A stretch of DNA of 35,223 bases from Rhodocyclales bacterium (GCA_016192435.1 JACPUD010000084.1:1-35223), one strand, 5' to 3'; positions 18,259 to 26,730 are shown, counted from the first letter of the stretch. The notes: generated by a model not told the origin, from the letters alone. Numbers and translations: made by a program.

Positions 18259-20400
18259 ATGCGTCGCGTATTCCCCTGCCTTCTGGTTCTGCTGCTCGCC
18301 GCCTGCGGCGATGCCTGGAACGACCCCTATCCGGCGGGGGATCGCGGCAGGAACATCCTCTACAGCGCCTTCACCGACCGGCCCAAGCATCTCGATCCAG
18401 TGCAGTCCTACAGCGAGGACGAAATCACATTTACGGCCCAGATCTATGAGCCGCCGCTGCAGTATCACTATCTCAAGCGGCCCTATGCCTTGATCGCCGC
18501 AACCGCCGAGGCAGTGCCGCAGGCGCGGTATCTCGACGCGCAGGGGCGCGCGCTGGCAGGCGGCGCCGATCCGGAAAAAATCGCCTTCACCGACTATGTG
18601 ATCACGCTCAAGCCGGGTATTCGCTATCAGCCGCACCCGGCTTTCGCCCGTGCCGCTTCGGGCGACTATGCCTACCACGCGCTGTCGCCCGCGCAACTGG
18701 CGGCGCTCGGCACGCTGGCGGACTTCAGCCTGCGCGACACGCGGGAGCTGACGGCCGCGGATTATGTGTACGGCCTCAAGCGTCTGGCGCATCCGCGGCT
18801 GCATTCGCCGATTTTCGGCCTGATGGACGACTACGTGGTCGGCCTGGGCGATCTTGCGCAGCGCCTGAAAGCTTTGAAGGACCAGCCCTGGATAGACTTG
18901 CGCGAGCACCGTCTGGAAGGCGCCGAAGTCATCGACCGCTACCGTTACCGGATCCGGGTCAAGGGCAAGTATCCGCAGTTCCTCTATTGGCTGGCGATGC
19001 CCTTTTTTGCGCCGATGCCCTGGGAAGCGGACAAGTTCCACAGCCAGCCGGGCATGGCGCAGAAGAACCTGACGCTGGACTGGTATCCGATCGGCACCGG
19101 CCCCTACATGCTGACCGAGAACAATCCGAACGCGCGCATGGTGCTGGAGCGCAACCCGAACTTCCGCCAGGAAAGCTATCCTTGCGAAGGCGAAGCGGAC
19201 GATGTGAAAGAGGGCTTGCTGAAGGACTGCGGCCAGACGCTGCCCTTCATCGACAAGGTGGTGTTCACCCGCGAGAAGGAACAGATACCCTACTGGAACA
19301 AGTTCCTGCAGGGCTATTACGATGCATCTGGAATTTCTTCGGATGCCTTCGACCAGGCGGTGCAGGTCACCGCCGGCGAGATCACGCTGTCGGACGAGAT
19401 GCGGGCACAAGGCATTGTGCTGAGCACCTCGGTGGCGACATCGAGCTTCTACATGGGTTTCAATTGGCTGGATCCGCTGGTCGGCGGCACCGATCCGAAG
19501 ACGGCGGAGGCCGCGCGCAAGCTGCGTCAGGCGATTTCCATCGCGATCGACCAGGAAGAGTTCATTTCGATTTTCCAGAACGGTCGCGGCGTTGCCGCGC
19601 AGGGGCCGATTCCGCCGGGAATTTTCGGTCATCGCGAAGGCTCGGCAGGCATCAATCCGCACATGTACGACTGGGGCGACGGCCATGCCCGGCGCAAGCC
19701 GGTCGCGGAAGCCAGGCGCTTGCTGGCCGAGGCGGGATGGCCCAACGGTCGCGATGCGAAAACCGGCGAGCCGCTGGTGATCAATCTCGACACGACGGCC
19801 ACCGGGGTCGGCGCCAAGGCCCGCATCGACTGGCTTAACAAGCAGTTCGCCAAGATCGACGCGCAACTGGTGGTGCGCAGCACGGACTACAACCGCTTCC
19901 AGGAAAAGGTGCGCAAGGGTGCGGTGCAACTGTTCTATTTCGGCTGGAATGCCGACTATCCCGATCCCGAAAACTTCATGTTCCTGCTGCACGGCAAGCA
20001 GGGCAAGGTCAGGCATTCCGGCGAGAACGCGGCGAACTACGAAAATTCCGAGTACGACCGCCTGTTCGAACGCATGAAGGCCATGGAAAGCGGCCCGCAA
20101 CGGCAGGAACTGATCGATCGCATGACGGATATCCTGCGCCATGACGCGCCCTGGGTCTGGGGTTTCCATCCGAAGGACTACACCTTGCGCCATGCCTGGC
20201 TGACCAATCGCAAGCCGAGCAAGGTCGGCCACAACACGCTCAAGTATCAGCGGGTCGATGCGGCTTTGCGCGCGCAGCGCCGCGCCGAGTGGAATCGTCC
20301 GCTGCTGTGGCCCCTGCTGCTGGTCGTGCTGGTCTTCGGCGCCGCGATCTGGCCGGCCTGGCGCGGCTATCGGCGGCGCGAGACGGCCGCGGCGCGGTAG
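18259..20400 (+). CDS. Family 5 extracellular solute-binding lipoprotein with C-terminal membrane helix
   Basis: A 713-residue OppA/DppA-type (SBP family 5) protein. The N-terminus is a lipoprotein signal peptide with lipobox LAAC (C16). The SBP_bac_5 body runs from about residue 30 (ILYSAFTDRPKHLDPVQSY) to 670, with TGPYMLTENNPNARMVLERNPNF and FYFGWNADYPDPENF blocks typical of peptide-binding proteins. At the C-terminus, about residues 684-703 are a hydrophobic helix (LLWPLLLVVLVFGAAIWPAW) followed by RGYRRRE, which by the positive-inside rule would face the cytoplasm. Ordinary family members lack this. No permease or ATPase genes for oligopeptides are adjacent: fabI is upstream and divergent, bpt converges. 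The ligand is unknown. Confidence 0.88.
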   Translation: MRRVFPCLLVLLLAACGDAWNDPYPAGDRGRNILYSAFTDRPKHLDPVQSYSEDEITFTAQIYEPPLQYHYLKRPYALIAATAEAVPQARYLDAQGRALAGGADPEKIAFTDYVITLKPGIRYQPHPAFARAASGDYAYHALSPAQLAALGTLADFSLRDTRELTAADYVYGLKRLAHPRLHSPIFGLMDDYVVGLGDLAQRLKALKDQPWIDLREHRLEGAEVIDRYRYRIRVKGKYPQFLYWLAMPFFAPMPWEADKFHSQPGMAQKNLTLDWYPIGTGPYMLTENNPNARMVLERNPNFRQESYPCEGEADDVKEGLLKDCGQTLPFIDKVVFTREKEQIPYWNKFLQGYYDASGISSDAFDQAVQVTAGEITLSDEMRAQGIVLSTSVATSSFYMGFNWLDPLVGGTDPKTAEAARKLRQAISIAIDQEEFISIFQNGRGVAAQGPIPPGIFGHREGSAGINPHMYDWGDGHARRKPVAEARRLLAEAGWPNGRDAKTGEPLVINLDTTATGVGAKARIDWLNKQFAKIDAQLVVRSTDYNRFQEKVRKGAVQLFYFGWNADYPDPENFMFLLHGKQGKVRHSGENAANYENSEYDRLFERMKAMESGPQRQELIDRMTDILRHDAPWVWGFHPKDYTLRHAWLTNRKPSKVGHNTLKYQRVDAALRAQRRAEWNRPLLWPLLLVVLVFGAAIWPAWRGYRRRETAAAR

Positions 20401-20450
20401 GCGCGGGCCTGGTCGGCTGTCGTCGCCGTGTCGCCAGCGGCAACTCCTGG

Positions 20451-21179
20451 TTATTCCTCGATGCCTTGCCACTTGCCGTGGCGCAGGGCTTCGAGCGGAC
20501 GGAAACGCGACTTGTAGGCCATCTTGCGGCTGTCGCGTATCCAGTAGCCGAGATACAGCCAGGGCAGACCCACATGCTGGCACTGCGCAATTTGCCAGAG
20601 GATGGCGAACGTGCCGTAGCTGGCATCGGTGATGTCGGGGTCGTAAAACGTATAAACCGACGAGAGTCCGTCGCTGAGCACGTCGATGATGCTGACGACG
20701 CGCAGGATGCCGTTTTCGCGAAACTCGATCAGGCGGCTGTCGACATGGGTCTGCAGCAGGAAGTGCGCGTACTGGTCGCGGCTGTCCTGATCCATGCCGC
20801 CGCCCGAGTGGCGCGTAGCCTGGTAGTGCTGGTAGAGCTGATAGTGTTCCTCGCGAAACGTCAGGCTGCATTCGCGTGCGACGAGCCCGGCGTGATGAGT
20901 CAGGGCGCGGCGCTGGCTGCGGTTGGGCACGAACTCCGCGACGTTGAGCCGCACCGGCTGGCATTCGCGGCAGGCATCGCAATAAGGTCGGTAGGTGAAC
21001 ACGCCGCTGCGCCGAAAACCCGCGCGTACCAGTTCGCTGTAGGTGGCGCTGTCGATCAGGTGGGTGGGCGTGGCGACCTGGGAGCGGGCGATGCGCCCGG
21101 GCAGGTAGGAACAGCCATAGGGTGCGGTGGCGTAGAACTGCAGCAGCGGAAACGGCGGCAGGTCGCGCAGATGAGTCAT
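20451..21179 (-). CDS. bpt: Aspartate/glutamate leucyltransferase (N-degron)
   Basis: A 242-residue member of the bacterial Bpt/Ate family. The N-terminal Cys motifs are present (C23 in YGCSYLPG; C67, C70 and C73 in [13 protein letters not shown]), as is the C-terminal GNAT-like fold with YTFYDPD and [14 protein letters not shown]. Bpt transfers leucine from Leu-tRNA to proteins with N-terminal Asp or Glu, turning them into ClpS/ClpAP substrates. The ATG at 21179 overlaps the aat stop as ATGA, so the two N-degron transferases are translationally coupled. A longer upstream reading of the frame would overlap aat and is not supported. No clpS or clpA gene is in the window. Confidence 0.95.
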   Translation of the reverse strand: MTHLRDLPPFPLLQFYATAPYGCSYLPGRIARSQVATPTHLIDSATYSELVRAGFRRSGVFTYRPYCDACRECQPVRLNVAEFVPNRSQRRALTHHAGLVARECSLTFREEHYQLYQHYQATRHSGGGMDQDSRDQYAHFLLQTHVDSRLIEFRENGILRVVSIIDVLSDGLSSVYTFYDPDITDASYGTFAILWQIAQCQHVGLPWLYLGYWIRDSRKMAYKSRFRPLEALRHGKWQGIEE

Positions 21180-21892
21180 GGCCGTTGCCTGAAATGTGCG
21201 TCGATCGCCGTCGCCGGCCAGGGTCCCGCTGCATCGCCGTGTGCGCACAAGACCTCCAGCCGCGCGGCAAAATCGCAGCGGGGGATAGGGCGGGCGCCGA
21301 GCGAGGCGAGATGTCTGGTTTCCATTTGGCAGTCGATTATGCCGAATCCGCGCAATTTGAGGTAAGCGCACAAATGGGCGAGGGCGATCTTCGAGGCATC
21401 GCGCGCATCGGCGAACATCGATTCGCCGTAGAAGGCCTGGCCGATGGCGATGCCGTAGAGGCCGCCGGCGAGTTTGCCGTCGACCCAGGTTTCCACGCTG
21501 TGGGCATAGCCCAGGCGGTGCAGCTCGCGATAGGCGTGCTGCATCTCGCGCGTGATCCAGGTGCCGGACTGTCCTTCGCGCGGCTTGCGGGCGCAGGCGC
21601 GGATCACGTCGCCGAAGGCGGTATCGAGGCGCACTTCGTAGTCGGCATTGCGCAGGGTTTTCGTCAGCGAGCGTGAAATCTTCAGCTCGTCGGGAAACAG
21701 CACCATGCGCGGATCGGGACTCCACCAGAGGAGGGGCTCGCCGGCCGAGAACCAGGGGAAGATGCCGCGCCGGTAGGCGGCGAGCAGCCGCTGCGGGCTC
21801 AGGTCGCCGCCCGCGGCGAGCAAACCGTTGGGTTCGCTGAGCGCCTTCGCCACTGGCGGGAACAGGAGTGCTTCAGACAGCCAGGGGATCAT
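21176..21892 (-). CDS. aat: Leucyl/phenylalanyl-tRNA-protein transferase
   Basis: A 238-residue protein with the Aat signature segments [26 protein letters not shown] and [12 protein letters not shown] at the N-terminus, the central [22 protein letters not shown], and [17 protein letters not shown] with the C-terminal IDCQ region. It adds Leu or Phe to N-terminal Lys or Arg, creating primary N-degrons. It is the middle gene of a tight unit: its ATG overlaps the stop of the upstream iron-transport ATPase gene (ATGA at 21889-21892), and its stop overlaps the bpt start. The bpt-aat pairing is common in proteobacteria; the coupling to a transporter ATPase is not. Confidence 0.96.
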   Translation of the reverse strand: MIPWLSEALLFPPVAKALSEPNGLLAAGGDLSPQRLLAAYRRGIFPWFSAGEPLLWWSPDPRMVLFPDELKISRSLTKTLRNADYEVRLDTAFGDVIRACARKPREGQSGTWITREMQHAYRELHRLGYAHSVETWVDGKLAGGLYGIAIGQAFYGESMFADARDASKIALAHLCAYLKLRGFGIIDCQMETRHLASLGARPIPRCDFAARLEVLCAHGDAAGPWPATAIDAHFRQRP

Positions 21893-22956
21893 CGGCCCTG
21901 GGGAAAGGTGACGACGTGATCGACATCGAGCCGGATGCCGATGCGTTCGCCTATCGCATGGTTGTGGTGGGAGGGTACCAGCGACAGTACCTGGGCGCCC
22001 GAGGCCAGACGCAGCGTGTAGAGAAACTCCGCACCGCGGAAAGCCTTGGCGACGACTTCGGCCTTGACTTCGCTGGCATCGTCGTGAATCACGTCGTCGG
22101 GGCGCAACAGCACGTCGAGCCGGCAGCTACGTTGGCACTCGAAGCAACTCGACGCACAATCCATCGGTACTTCCGAATCGAGCCGGCCCAGTTCCACCTC
22201 GACGACCTGGCGCGACAACACTTCGCCGGGCAGGAACACGCCCTGGCCGATGAAATCGGCAACGTGACGCGTGGCGGGACGGTGATACAGATTGTAGGGC
22301 GTGTCCCATTGCTCGATGCGGCCTTCGCGCATGATGCCGACCATGTCGGCGACGGCGAAGGCTTCGTTCTGGTCGTGGGTGACCAGGATCGCCGCCATGC
22401 CGGCGCGCTTGAGGATGTCGCGGACTTCGAGCGAGAGGCGTTCGCGCAGTTCGACGTCGAGATTGGAGAAGGGCTCGTCGAGCAGCAGCAGATGCGGTTG
22501 CGGCGCCAGTGCGCGGGCCAGCGCGACGCGTTGTTGCTGACCGCCGGACAGTTCGTGCGGATAGCGTTCGCCGCGCTTGGCCAGTCCGATCAGTTCCAGC
22601 ATTTCGTCGACGCGTTGGCGCCGCTCCGACGCCGACTGTCCGCGCAGGCCGAAGCCGATGTTGTCGGCCACCGAAAGATGCGGAAACAATGCGTAATCCT
22701 GAAACACCATGCCGATGCGTCGCGCTTCGGCGGGGATATGGGTTTTTTCGCTGGCAATCGTTACGCCGTTGAGGCGGATGCTGCCCGCCGCAGGCATTTC
22801 GAAGCCGGCGATCAATCGCAGCATGGTGGTCTTGCCGCAGCCCGAAGACCCGAGCAGACAGGCAATTTCCCCCGGCGCCAGGTCGAACGACAAATCGCGC
22901 ACCACGGCTTGCTTGCCGTAGGCATGGCTGACACGGTCTACTTCGAGCAATGACAT
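21889..22956 (-). CDS. fbpC: Fe(III) ABC transporter ATP-binding protein, FbpC-like
   Basis: A 355-residue ATPase with Walker [10 protein letters not shown] (residues 36-44), Q-loop FQDYALFPH, signature [14 protein letters not shown] and Walker [15 protein letters not shown]-terminal regulatory (TOBE-like) domain follows, with [13 protein letters not shown]. It belongs to the CysA/FbpC group that energises ferric-ion uptake. An unusual cluster of four Cys in the regulatory domain, C-x3-C-x2-C-x3-C (C267, C271, C274, C278), could bind metal or a cluster. The gene heads an operon with aat and bpt and is divergent from the permease gene. A Fur-box-like sequence lies in the shared promoter region. 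Iron as the substrate is inferred from the neighbouring permease and binding protein. Confidence 0.9.
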   Translation of the reverse strand: MSLLEVDRVSHAYGKQAVVRDLSFDLAPGEIACLLGSSGCGKTTMLRLIAGFEMPAAGSIRLNGVTIASEKTHIPAEARRIGMVFQDYALFPHLSVADNIGFGLRGQSASERRQRVDEMLELIGLAKRGERYPHELSGGQQQRVALARALAPQPHLLLLDEPFSNLDVELRERLSLEVRDILKRAGMAAILVTHDQNEAFAVADMVGIMREGRIEQWDTPYNLYHRPATRHVADFIGQGVFLPGEVLSRQVVEVELGRLDSEVPMDCASSCFECQRSCRLDVLLRPDDVIHDDASEVKAEVVAKAFRGAEFLYTLRLASGAQVLSLVPSHHNHAIGERIGIRLDVDHVVTFPQGR

Positions 22957-22977
22957 GATCGTCGCGTAGATTACGGC

Positions 22978-23004
22978 TTGTAGAGAATGAGTCTCAATTA
23001 TAAT
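22978..23004. promoter_or_regulatory. Bidirectional fbpC/fbpB promoter with Fur-box-like site
   Basis: ATTATAAT (22997-23004) reads as TATAAT on both strands, so two -10 hexamers overlap in opposite directions. The segment 22983-23001 matches 11 of 19 positions of the E. coli Fur consensus, with the left half GAGAATGAG very close to GATAATGAT. Rightward transcription would start near 23011 and leftward near 22990, the latter leaving a leader of about 34 bases for fbpC. The -35 regions are weak on both strands. Confidence 0.5.
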
Positions 23005-24669
23005 CGGCCGGCCGTGTCCCGCCCATTCCCCACCTCACCCCTTTCCGCTTTCGCCTTCGCGCTCGCTGTTCTGGTCGCGCTGCCCGTGCTCGCCGTGGGC
23101 GCCAATCTGCTCAGCGGCGGCACCGGGGAAACCTGGCGTCATTTGACGAGCACCGTGCTGCCCGAGTACGTGGCGAATTCGGTGTGGCTCTGCCTTGGGG
23201 TCGGCATCGGCGTCGCCGCGATGGGCACCGGAGCCGCCTGGCTGGTGGCCTTGAACGACTTCCCCGGCAGGCGCATCGCGGAATGGGCACTGCTGCTGCC
23301 GATGGCGATGCCGGCCTACGTGTTGGCATATACCTATACCGATTTCCTGCAGTTCGTCGGTCCCATACAGACCGGGCTGCGCGAAAGTTTCGGCTGGAAA
23401 ATGGGCGACTACTGGTTTCCCGATGTGCGTTCGCTTGGTGGCGCGATCGTGCTGTTTTCCTGCGTGCTTTATCCCTATGTGTACTTGCTGGTGCGCACTG
23501 CCTTTCTCGAACGTGCCGGCGGCATGATCGAGGCGGCACGCGCGCTCGGCCTCAATCCCTGGCAGGGCTTCTGGCGCGTCTCGATTCCGCTGGCGCGCCC
23601 GGCCATCGCCGCCGGCATGGCGCTGGCATTGATGGAGACATTGGCCGATTACGGCACGGTAGCCTACTTTGCGGTGGAAACCTTCACCACAGGCATCTAT
23701 CGCGCCTGGTTCTCGCTGGGTGACCGCGTTGCCGCGGCGCAACTGGCCGCGGCCCTGCTCGGCTTCGTCGCGCTGCTGATTCTGCTGGAGCGCATCAGCC
23801 GCGGCCGTGCCCGCTATCACGACAGCAGCGGTCGCCGTCGCGCCACGCGTCAAGTGCTGACCGGCTGGCATGCACTGCTGGCGCTGATCGGTTGCGCGAT
23901 TCCCGTGCTGATCGGCTTCGCCTTGCCGGCGGTGCTGCTGCTGCGTTTGGCGCTGGGCGATGCCGGCGAAGCAGCCGGTAGCTTTACCGGGCGCTTTCTG
24001 GTGCTGGCAAGGAACAGCTTTTCGCTGGCGGCGTTGACCGCCGGGTTGGCCGCGCTGTTGGCGCTGCTGCTCGGCTTCGCCGCGCGCGACAGGCACAAGC
24101 TGCCGAGATTGGCGAGCCGCGTCGTCGGCCTTGGCTATGCGGTACCGGGCTCGGTGATCGCGGTCGGCGTGCTGATTCCGGTGACGCGGCTCGATCATTT
24201 GCTGGCCGGCCTCTGGCAGCAAATGACCGGGGCCAATCCGGGTCTGATTCTGACCGGCGGCATCGCCGCGCTGGTGTATGCCTATCTCGCGCGTTTCCTG
24301 GCGATTGCGCTGCAGACCGTGGAGGCCGGATTGGGTCGCATCACGCCTAGCATGGAGTCGGCGGCGCGCAGCCTCGGCAGCGGTCCGGGGGAGACCCTGC
24401 GCCGCGTCCATCTGCCGTTGATGCGCGGCAGCCTGTTGACGGCCTCGCTGCTGGTGTTCGTCGACGTCATGAAGGAACTGCCGGCCACGCTGGTGATGCG
24501 TCCCTTCAACTTCGACACGCTGGCAACGCAGACCTTTACCCTGGCGGCCGACGAGCGCCTGGCCGAAGCTTCAAGTGCGGCGCTGGCCATTGTCGCGGTC
24601 GGCCTGCTGCCGATCATCCTGCTGGCCCGGCAGATTGCCGCCGGGCGCAGCGAAATCAGTTCCTGCTAG
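22987..24669 (+). CDS. fbpB: Fe(III) ABC transporter permease, FbpB-like (fused dimer)
   Basis: A 560-residue inner-membrane protein with about twelve hydrophobic segments in two homologous halves. Each half carries an ABC permease EAA-type loop (MIEAARALGLNPWQGFWRVSIPL near residue 180; SMESAARSLGSGPGETLRRVHLPL near 460). This is the fused permease layout of FbpB/AfuB ferric importers, working with FbpC-like and FbpA-like subunits. The start is uncertain. ATG 22987 lacks a ribosome site and lies upstream of a TATAAT and inside a Fur-like box. In-frame GTG 23014 sits 9 bases after that TATAAT and would give a nearly leaderless message starting VSRPFP. The stop overlaps that of the convergent CDGSH gene by CTAG. 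Confidence 0.9.
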   Translation: MSLNYNRPAVSRPFPTSPLSAFAFALAVLVALPVLAVGANLLSGGTGETWRHLTSTVLPEYVANSVWLCLGVGIGVAAMGTGAAWLVALNDFPGRRIAEWALLLPMAMPAYVLAYTYTDFLQFVGPIQTGLRESFGWKMGDYWFPDVRSLGGAIVLFSCVLYPYVYLLVRTAFLERAGGMIEAARALGLNPWQGFWRVSIPLARPAIAAGMALALMETLADYGTVAYFAVETFTTGIYRAWFSLGDRVAAAQLAAALLGFVALLILLERISRGRARYHDSSGRRRATRQVLTGWHALLALIGCAIPVLIGFALPAVLLLRLALGDAGEAAGSFTGRFLVLARNSFSLAALTAGLAALLALLLGFAARDRHKLPRLASRVVGLGYAVPGSVIAVGVLIPVTRLDHLLAGLWQQMTGANPGLILTGGIAALVYAYLARFLAIALQTVEAGLGRITPSMESAARSLGSGPGETLRRVHLPLMRGSLLTASLLVFVDVMKELPATLVMRPFNFDTLATQTFTLAADERLAEASSAALAIVAVGLLPIILLARQIAAGRSEISSC

Positions 24670-24905
24670 AGCGACTTGTGGGTCCCGTCGCACAGCGCGC
24701 CGTTGGCGCTGTGCTTGCAGCCGCAGAAATACACGGTCTTGCTCTCTACAGCGGTGTACTTGACCGGATTGAACTCCGAACCCTTGTGGCTGCCATCACA
24801 AAACGGTTGCGACTTGCTCTTGCCGCAGGCGCACCAGTAATAATCCTTGCCTTGCTCTACATCGATGGCGAAGGGGCTCTTTGCGGCGATCTCTGGCTTG
24901 GACAT
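24666..24905 (-). CDS. Double CDGSH iron-sulfur protein
   Basis: A 79-residue protein with two CDGSH zinc-finger-type [2Fe-2S] motifs: C25, C27, C36 and H40 (CACGKSKSQPFCDGSH), then C61, C63, C72 and H76 (CGCKHSANGALCDGTH). Each three-Cys-one-His set can hold a [2Fe-2S] cluster. There is no signal peptide or membrane anchor, so it is a soluble cytoplasmic member, unlike mitochondrial mitoNEET. GGAG lies about 8 bases before the ATG. The gene sits inside the iron-uptake region, convergent with the permease gene by a 4-base CTAG overlap. Redox or cluster-transfer roles are known for relatives; the partner here is unknown. Confidence 0.93.
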   Translation of the reverse strand: MSKPEIAAKSPFAIDVEQGKDYYWCACGKSKSQPFCDGSHKGSEFNPVKYTAVESKTVYFCGCKHSANGALCDGTHKSL

Positions 24906-24937
24906 GCTGTACTCCGGTTCTGGTTGGCGAAGCCCGG

Positions 24938-24966
24938 ACTATAGAGACATTCGTCATGGCAAGAAA
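24938..24966 (-). promoter_or_regulatory. Promoter candidate for the CDGSH gene
   Basis: On the minus strand TTTCTT (24961-24966), a 17-base spacer and TATAGT (24938-24943) form a fair sigma-70 promoter. The predicted leader is about 26 bases before ATG 24905. No Fur-like sequence is obvious here. The rest of the 175-base gap up to the fbpA stop holds a small stem (24968-24978) and the hairpin described separately. Confidence 0.5.
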
Positions 24967-25042
24967 TCCCGGTTCGGGAACAGATTGTTTCGTTCCGATC
25001 AACAGTGGTCGCCAAGAGTTGACGCTGGCGCTACGGCGAATG

Positions 25043-25072
25043 GATCGGCCTCCATGCGCCTGGAGACCGATC
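25043..25072 (-). terminator. Hairpin after fbpA
   Basis: A 12-bp stem with one mismatch (25043-25054 with 25061-25072, loop TGCGCC), beginning 8 bases beyond the fbpA stop in its direction of transcription. There is no T tail, so it is either a weak terminator or an mRNA 3' stabiliser. Confidence 0.45.
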
Positions 25073-25080
25073 GATAGCGA

Positions 25081-26097
25081 CTATTTCCAGCCGGCGCGGT
25101 CGTAAATGCGCTGTGCGGCGGCGGAGTTCTTCGCCAGGGTGGCCACCGGCAAACTGTCGGCCTTGAACTTGCCCATGGCTTCCAGTGCCGGGTTCTTTAC
25201 CGCGACACTGGCGACGGCGGGCCATTCATTGTTGCCGTCGGCGAAGTAGCGCTGCGCATCGTCGCTGGCCAGGTATTCGAGGAACTTGACCGCCGATTCC
25301 TTGTTCGGGGCGGTCTTCAGCATGCCGCCGCCGGAGATATTGATGTGGGCGCCAAAGCTTTTCTGGTTCGGCCAGATGATGGCGACGCGCTCCATCAGGC
25401 GGCGATCCTCCGCCTTGTCGGAGCGCAGGAGGCGGGCCAGATAGTAGCTATTGGACACCGCCACGCCGCATTCGCCAGCGGCGACGGCCTTGATCTGGTC
25501 GGTGTCGCCGCCTTTGGGCGAGCGTGCAAAATTTGCGACCACGCCGCGCGCCCATTCCTCGGCTTTGGCTTCGCCCAGATGTGCGACCAATGAGGCCATC
25601 AGCGAGATGTTGTAGGGGTGGCTACCCGAGCGCGAACAGACCTTGCCCCTTAGCTTGGGACTGGCGAGGTCTTCGTAATTTTGTGCATCCTCGGCCTTGA
25701 CCAGTTCCTTGTTCGCAACAATGACTCGGGCGCGGGTCGAAAAGGCGAACCAGTCCGGGCTGCGCAGATTGGGCGAAATGCGCTTTTCCAGCAGCTTCGA
25801 TTTGACCGGCGCGAACAGGCCCAGCTCGTCTGCCTTGGCCAGGCGCGCTGCATCGACGGTGAGGAAAATATCGGCCGGGCTGTTGGCGCCCTCGTTGCGG
25901 ATACGCTCCAGAAGTTCGTCCTCCTTGGCTTCGATGCGATTGATCTTGATGCCGGTCTGCCGGGTGAAATTGGCATAGAGCGCTTCGTCCGTCTGGTAAT
26001 GGCGGGCCGAGTAGAGGTTGAGGACTTTTTCCTGCGCCGAGGCAGTGGCAGTTGCGCCGAGTGCGAGCAAGGCGAGAAGCAGGCGGGATAGTTTCAT
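25081..26097 (-). CDS. fbpA: Fe(III) ABC transporter periplasmic binding protein, FbpA/FutA-like
   Basis: A 338-residue periplasmic protein. The signal peptide runs to ATASA (cleavage near 21/22). The mature start EKVLNLYSARHY is characteristic of ferric-binding proteins, and the Tyr pair in VSNSYYLARLL (Y218, Y219) matches the conserved iron-coordinating tyrosines of FbpA/FutA. It should capture free Fe(III) in the periplasm for the FbpB/FbpC-like subunits encoded 0.4-3 kb away on the other side of the CDGSH gene. The gene is monocistronic with its own promoter overlapped by a Fur-like box. Note a pair of Cys (C154, C210) that could form a disulfide. Confidence 0.93.
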   Translation of the reverse strand: MKLSRLLLALLALGATATASAQEKVLNLYSARHYQTDEALYANFTRQTGIKINRIEAKEDELLERIRNEGANSPADIFLTVDAARLAKADELGLFAPVKSKLLEKRISPNLRSPDWFAFSTRARVIVANKELVKAEDAQNYEDLASPKLRGKVCSRSGSHPYNISLMASLVAHLGEAKAEEWARGVVANFARSPKGGDTDQIKAVAAGECGVAVSNSYYLARLLRSDKAEDRRLMERVAIIWPNQKSFGAHINISGGGMLKTAPNKESAVKFLEYLASDDAQRYFADGNNEWPAVASVAVKNPALEAMGKFKADSLPVATLAKNSAAAQRIYDRAGWK

Positions 26098-26135
26098 AGT
26101 ATTCAGTTCCAGGTCGAGTTGAGGTTCCTGAGAAT

Positions 26136-26167
26136 TGTATTAAGAATCATTCGCAATAGCAAGTCAA
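26136..26167 (-). promoter_or_regulatory. fbpA promoter with Fur-box-like operator
   Basis: On the minus strand TTGACT (26162-26167), 18 bases, TTAATA (26138-26143) form a sigma-70 promoter with a leader of about 34 bases. The 19 bases 26136-26154 match 12 of 19 positions of the Fur consensus, with the block GAATCATT best conserved, and lie across the spacer and -10, the usual place for iron-dependent repression. Confidence 0.6.
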
Positions 26168-26203
26168 AATAAAACCAGCACGCGGCTGGTATCCGGACGG
26201 GTG

Positions 26204-26722
26204 CTAGGGCTGGTCGGGATTGACGCGACGAGCTCCATTGAAGCGCTTTTTCCAGTAACCCTCGCTCAGGTCTTCGATGCGGACATGTCCGCCGCTGCGC
26301 GGCGCATGGACAAACTGGTTGTCGCCGAGATAGATCCCGACGTGGGAGAAGGCGCGGCGCATGGTATTGAAGAAGACCAGGTCGCCGGGGCGGAGTTCGT
26401 CCCGGCTGATCGGGTCACCTGCCTTGCTCATTTCCTTGGAACTGCGCGGCAGTACCAGTCCCAGGCCTTCGCGGAAGACATGGCCGACGAAACCGGAGCA
26501 ATCGAAACCGGCTTCAGGCGAACTGCCGCCGCGTCGATAGCGGATGCCGAGCAGATCCATGGCCTGGTCGATGGCACCTTGCGCCGTTGCCGTGGCGCGG
26601 TCCACGAAGGACACCTGCGATGGCGGTGGAACCAGAATCGGTTCGTCGGCATGAACACAGGGGGAGATCAGCAGGGCGGCGAGCAGAAAAGCTCTCGCCG
26701 GATGGATGGGTAGGCCTTGCAT
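26204..26722 (-). CDS. NlpC/P60 family cell-wall peptidase, secreted
   Basis: A 172-residue protein with an N-terminal signal peptide (hydrophobic residues 11-20, cleavage near VHA at 25) and one NlpC/P60 domain. The catalytic residues are C75 in FDCSGFVGHVF, H127 in SHVGIYLG and H139 in FVHAPRSGG, with the usual RRGGSSPEAGFDCSGF lead-in. This family cleaves the peptide stem of peptidoglycan (D-Glu to diaminopimelate). It is separated from fbpA by the fbpA promoter region and divergent from acuI. No Shine-Dalgarno is visible, and the best promoter ends almost at the ATG. Confidence 0.92.
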   Translation of the reverse strand: MQGLPIHPARAFLLAALLISPCVHADEPILVPPPSQVSFVDRATATAQGAIDQAMDLLGIRYRRGGSSPEAGFDCSGFVGHVFREGLGLVLPRSSKEMSKAGDPISRDELRPGDLVFFNTMRRAFSHVGIYLGDNQFVHAPRSGGHVRIEDLSEGYWKKRFNGARRVNPDQP

Positions 26723-26730
26723 GGGGGCGG

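Noticed and set aside
18241..21270. Minus-strand open frame of 1009 codons
   Set aside because: It lies opposite the solute-binding lipoprotein and runs through bpt in another frame; its composition is a GC-rich antisense shadow with no domain signature.
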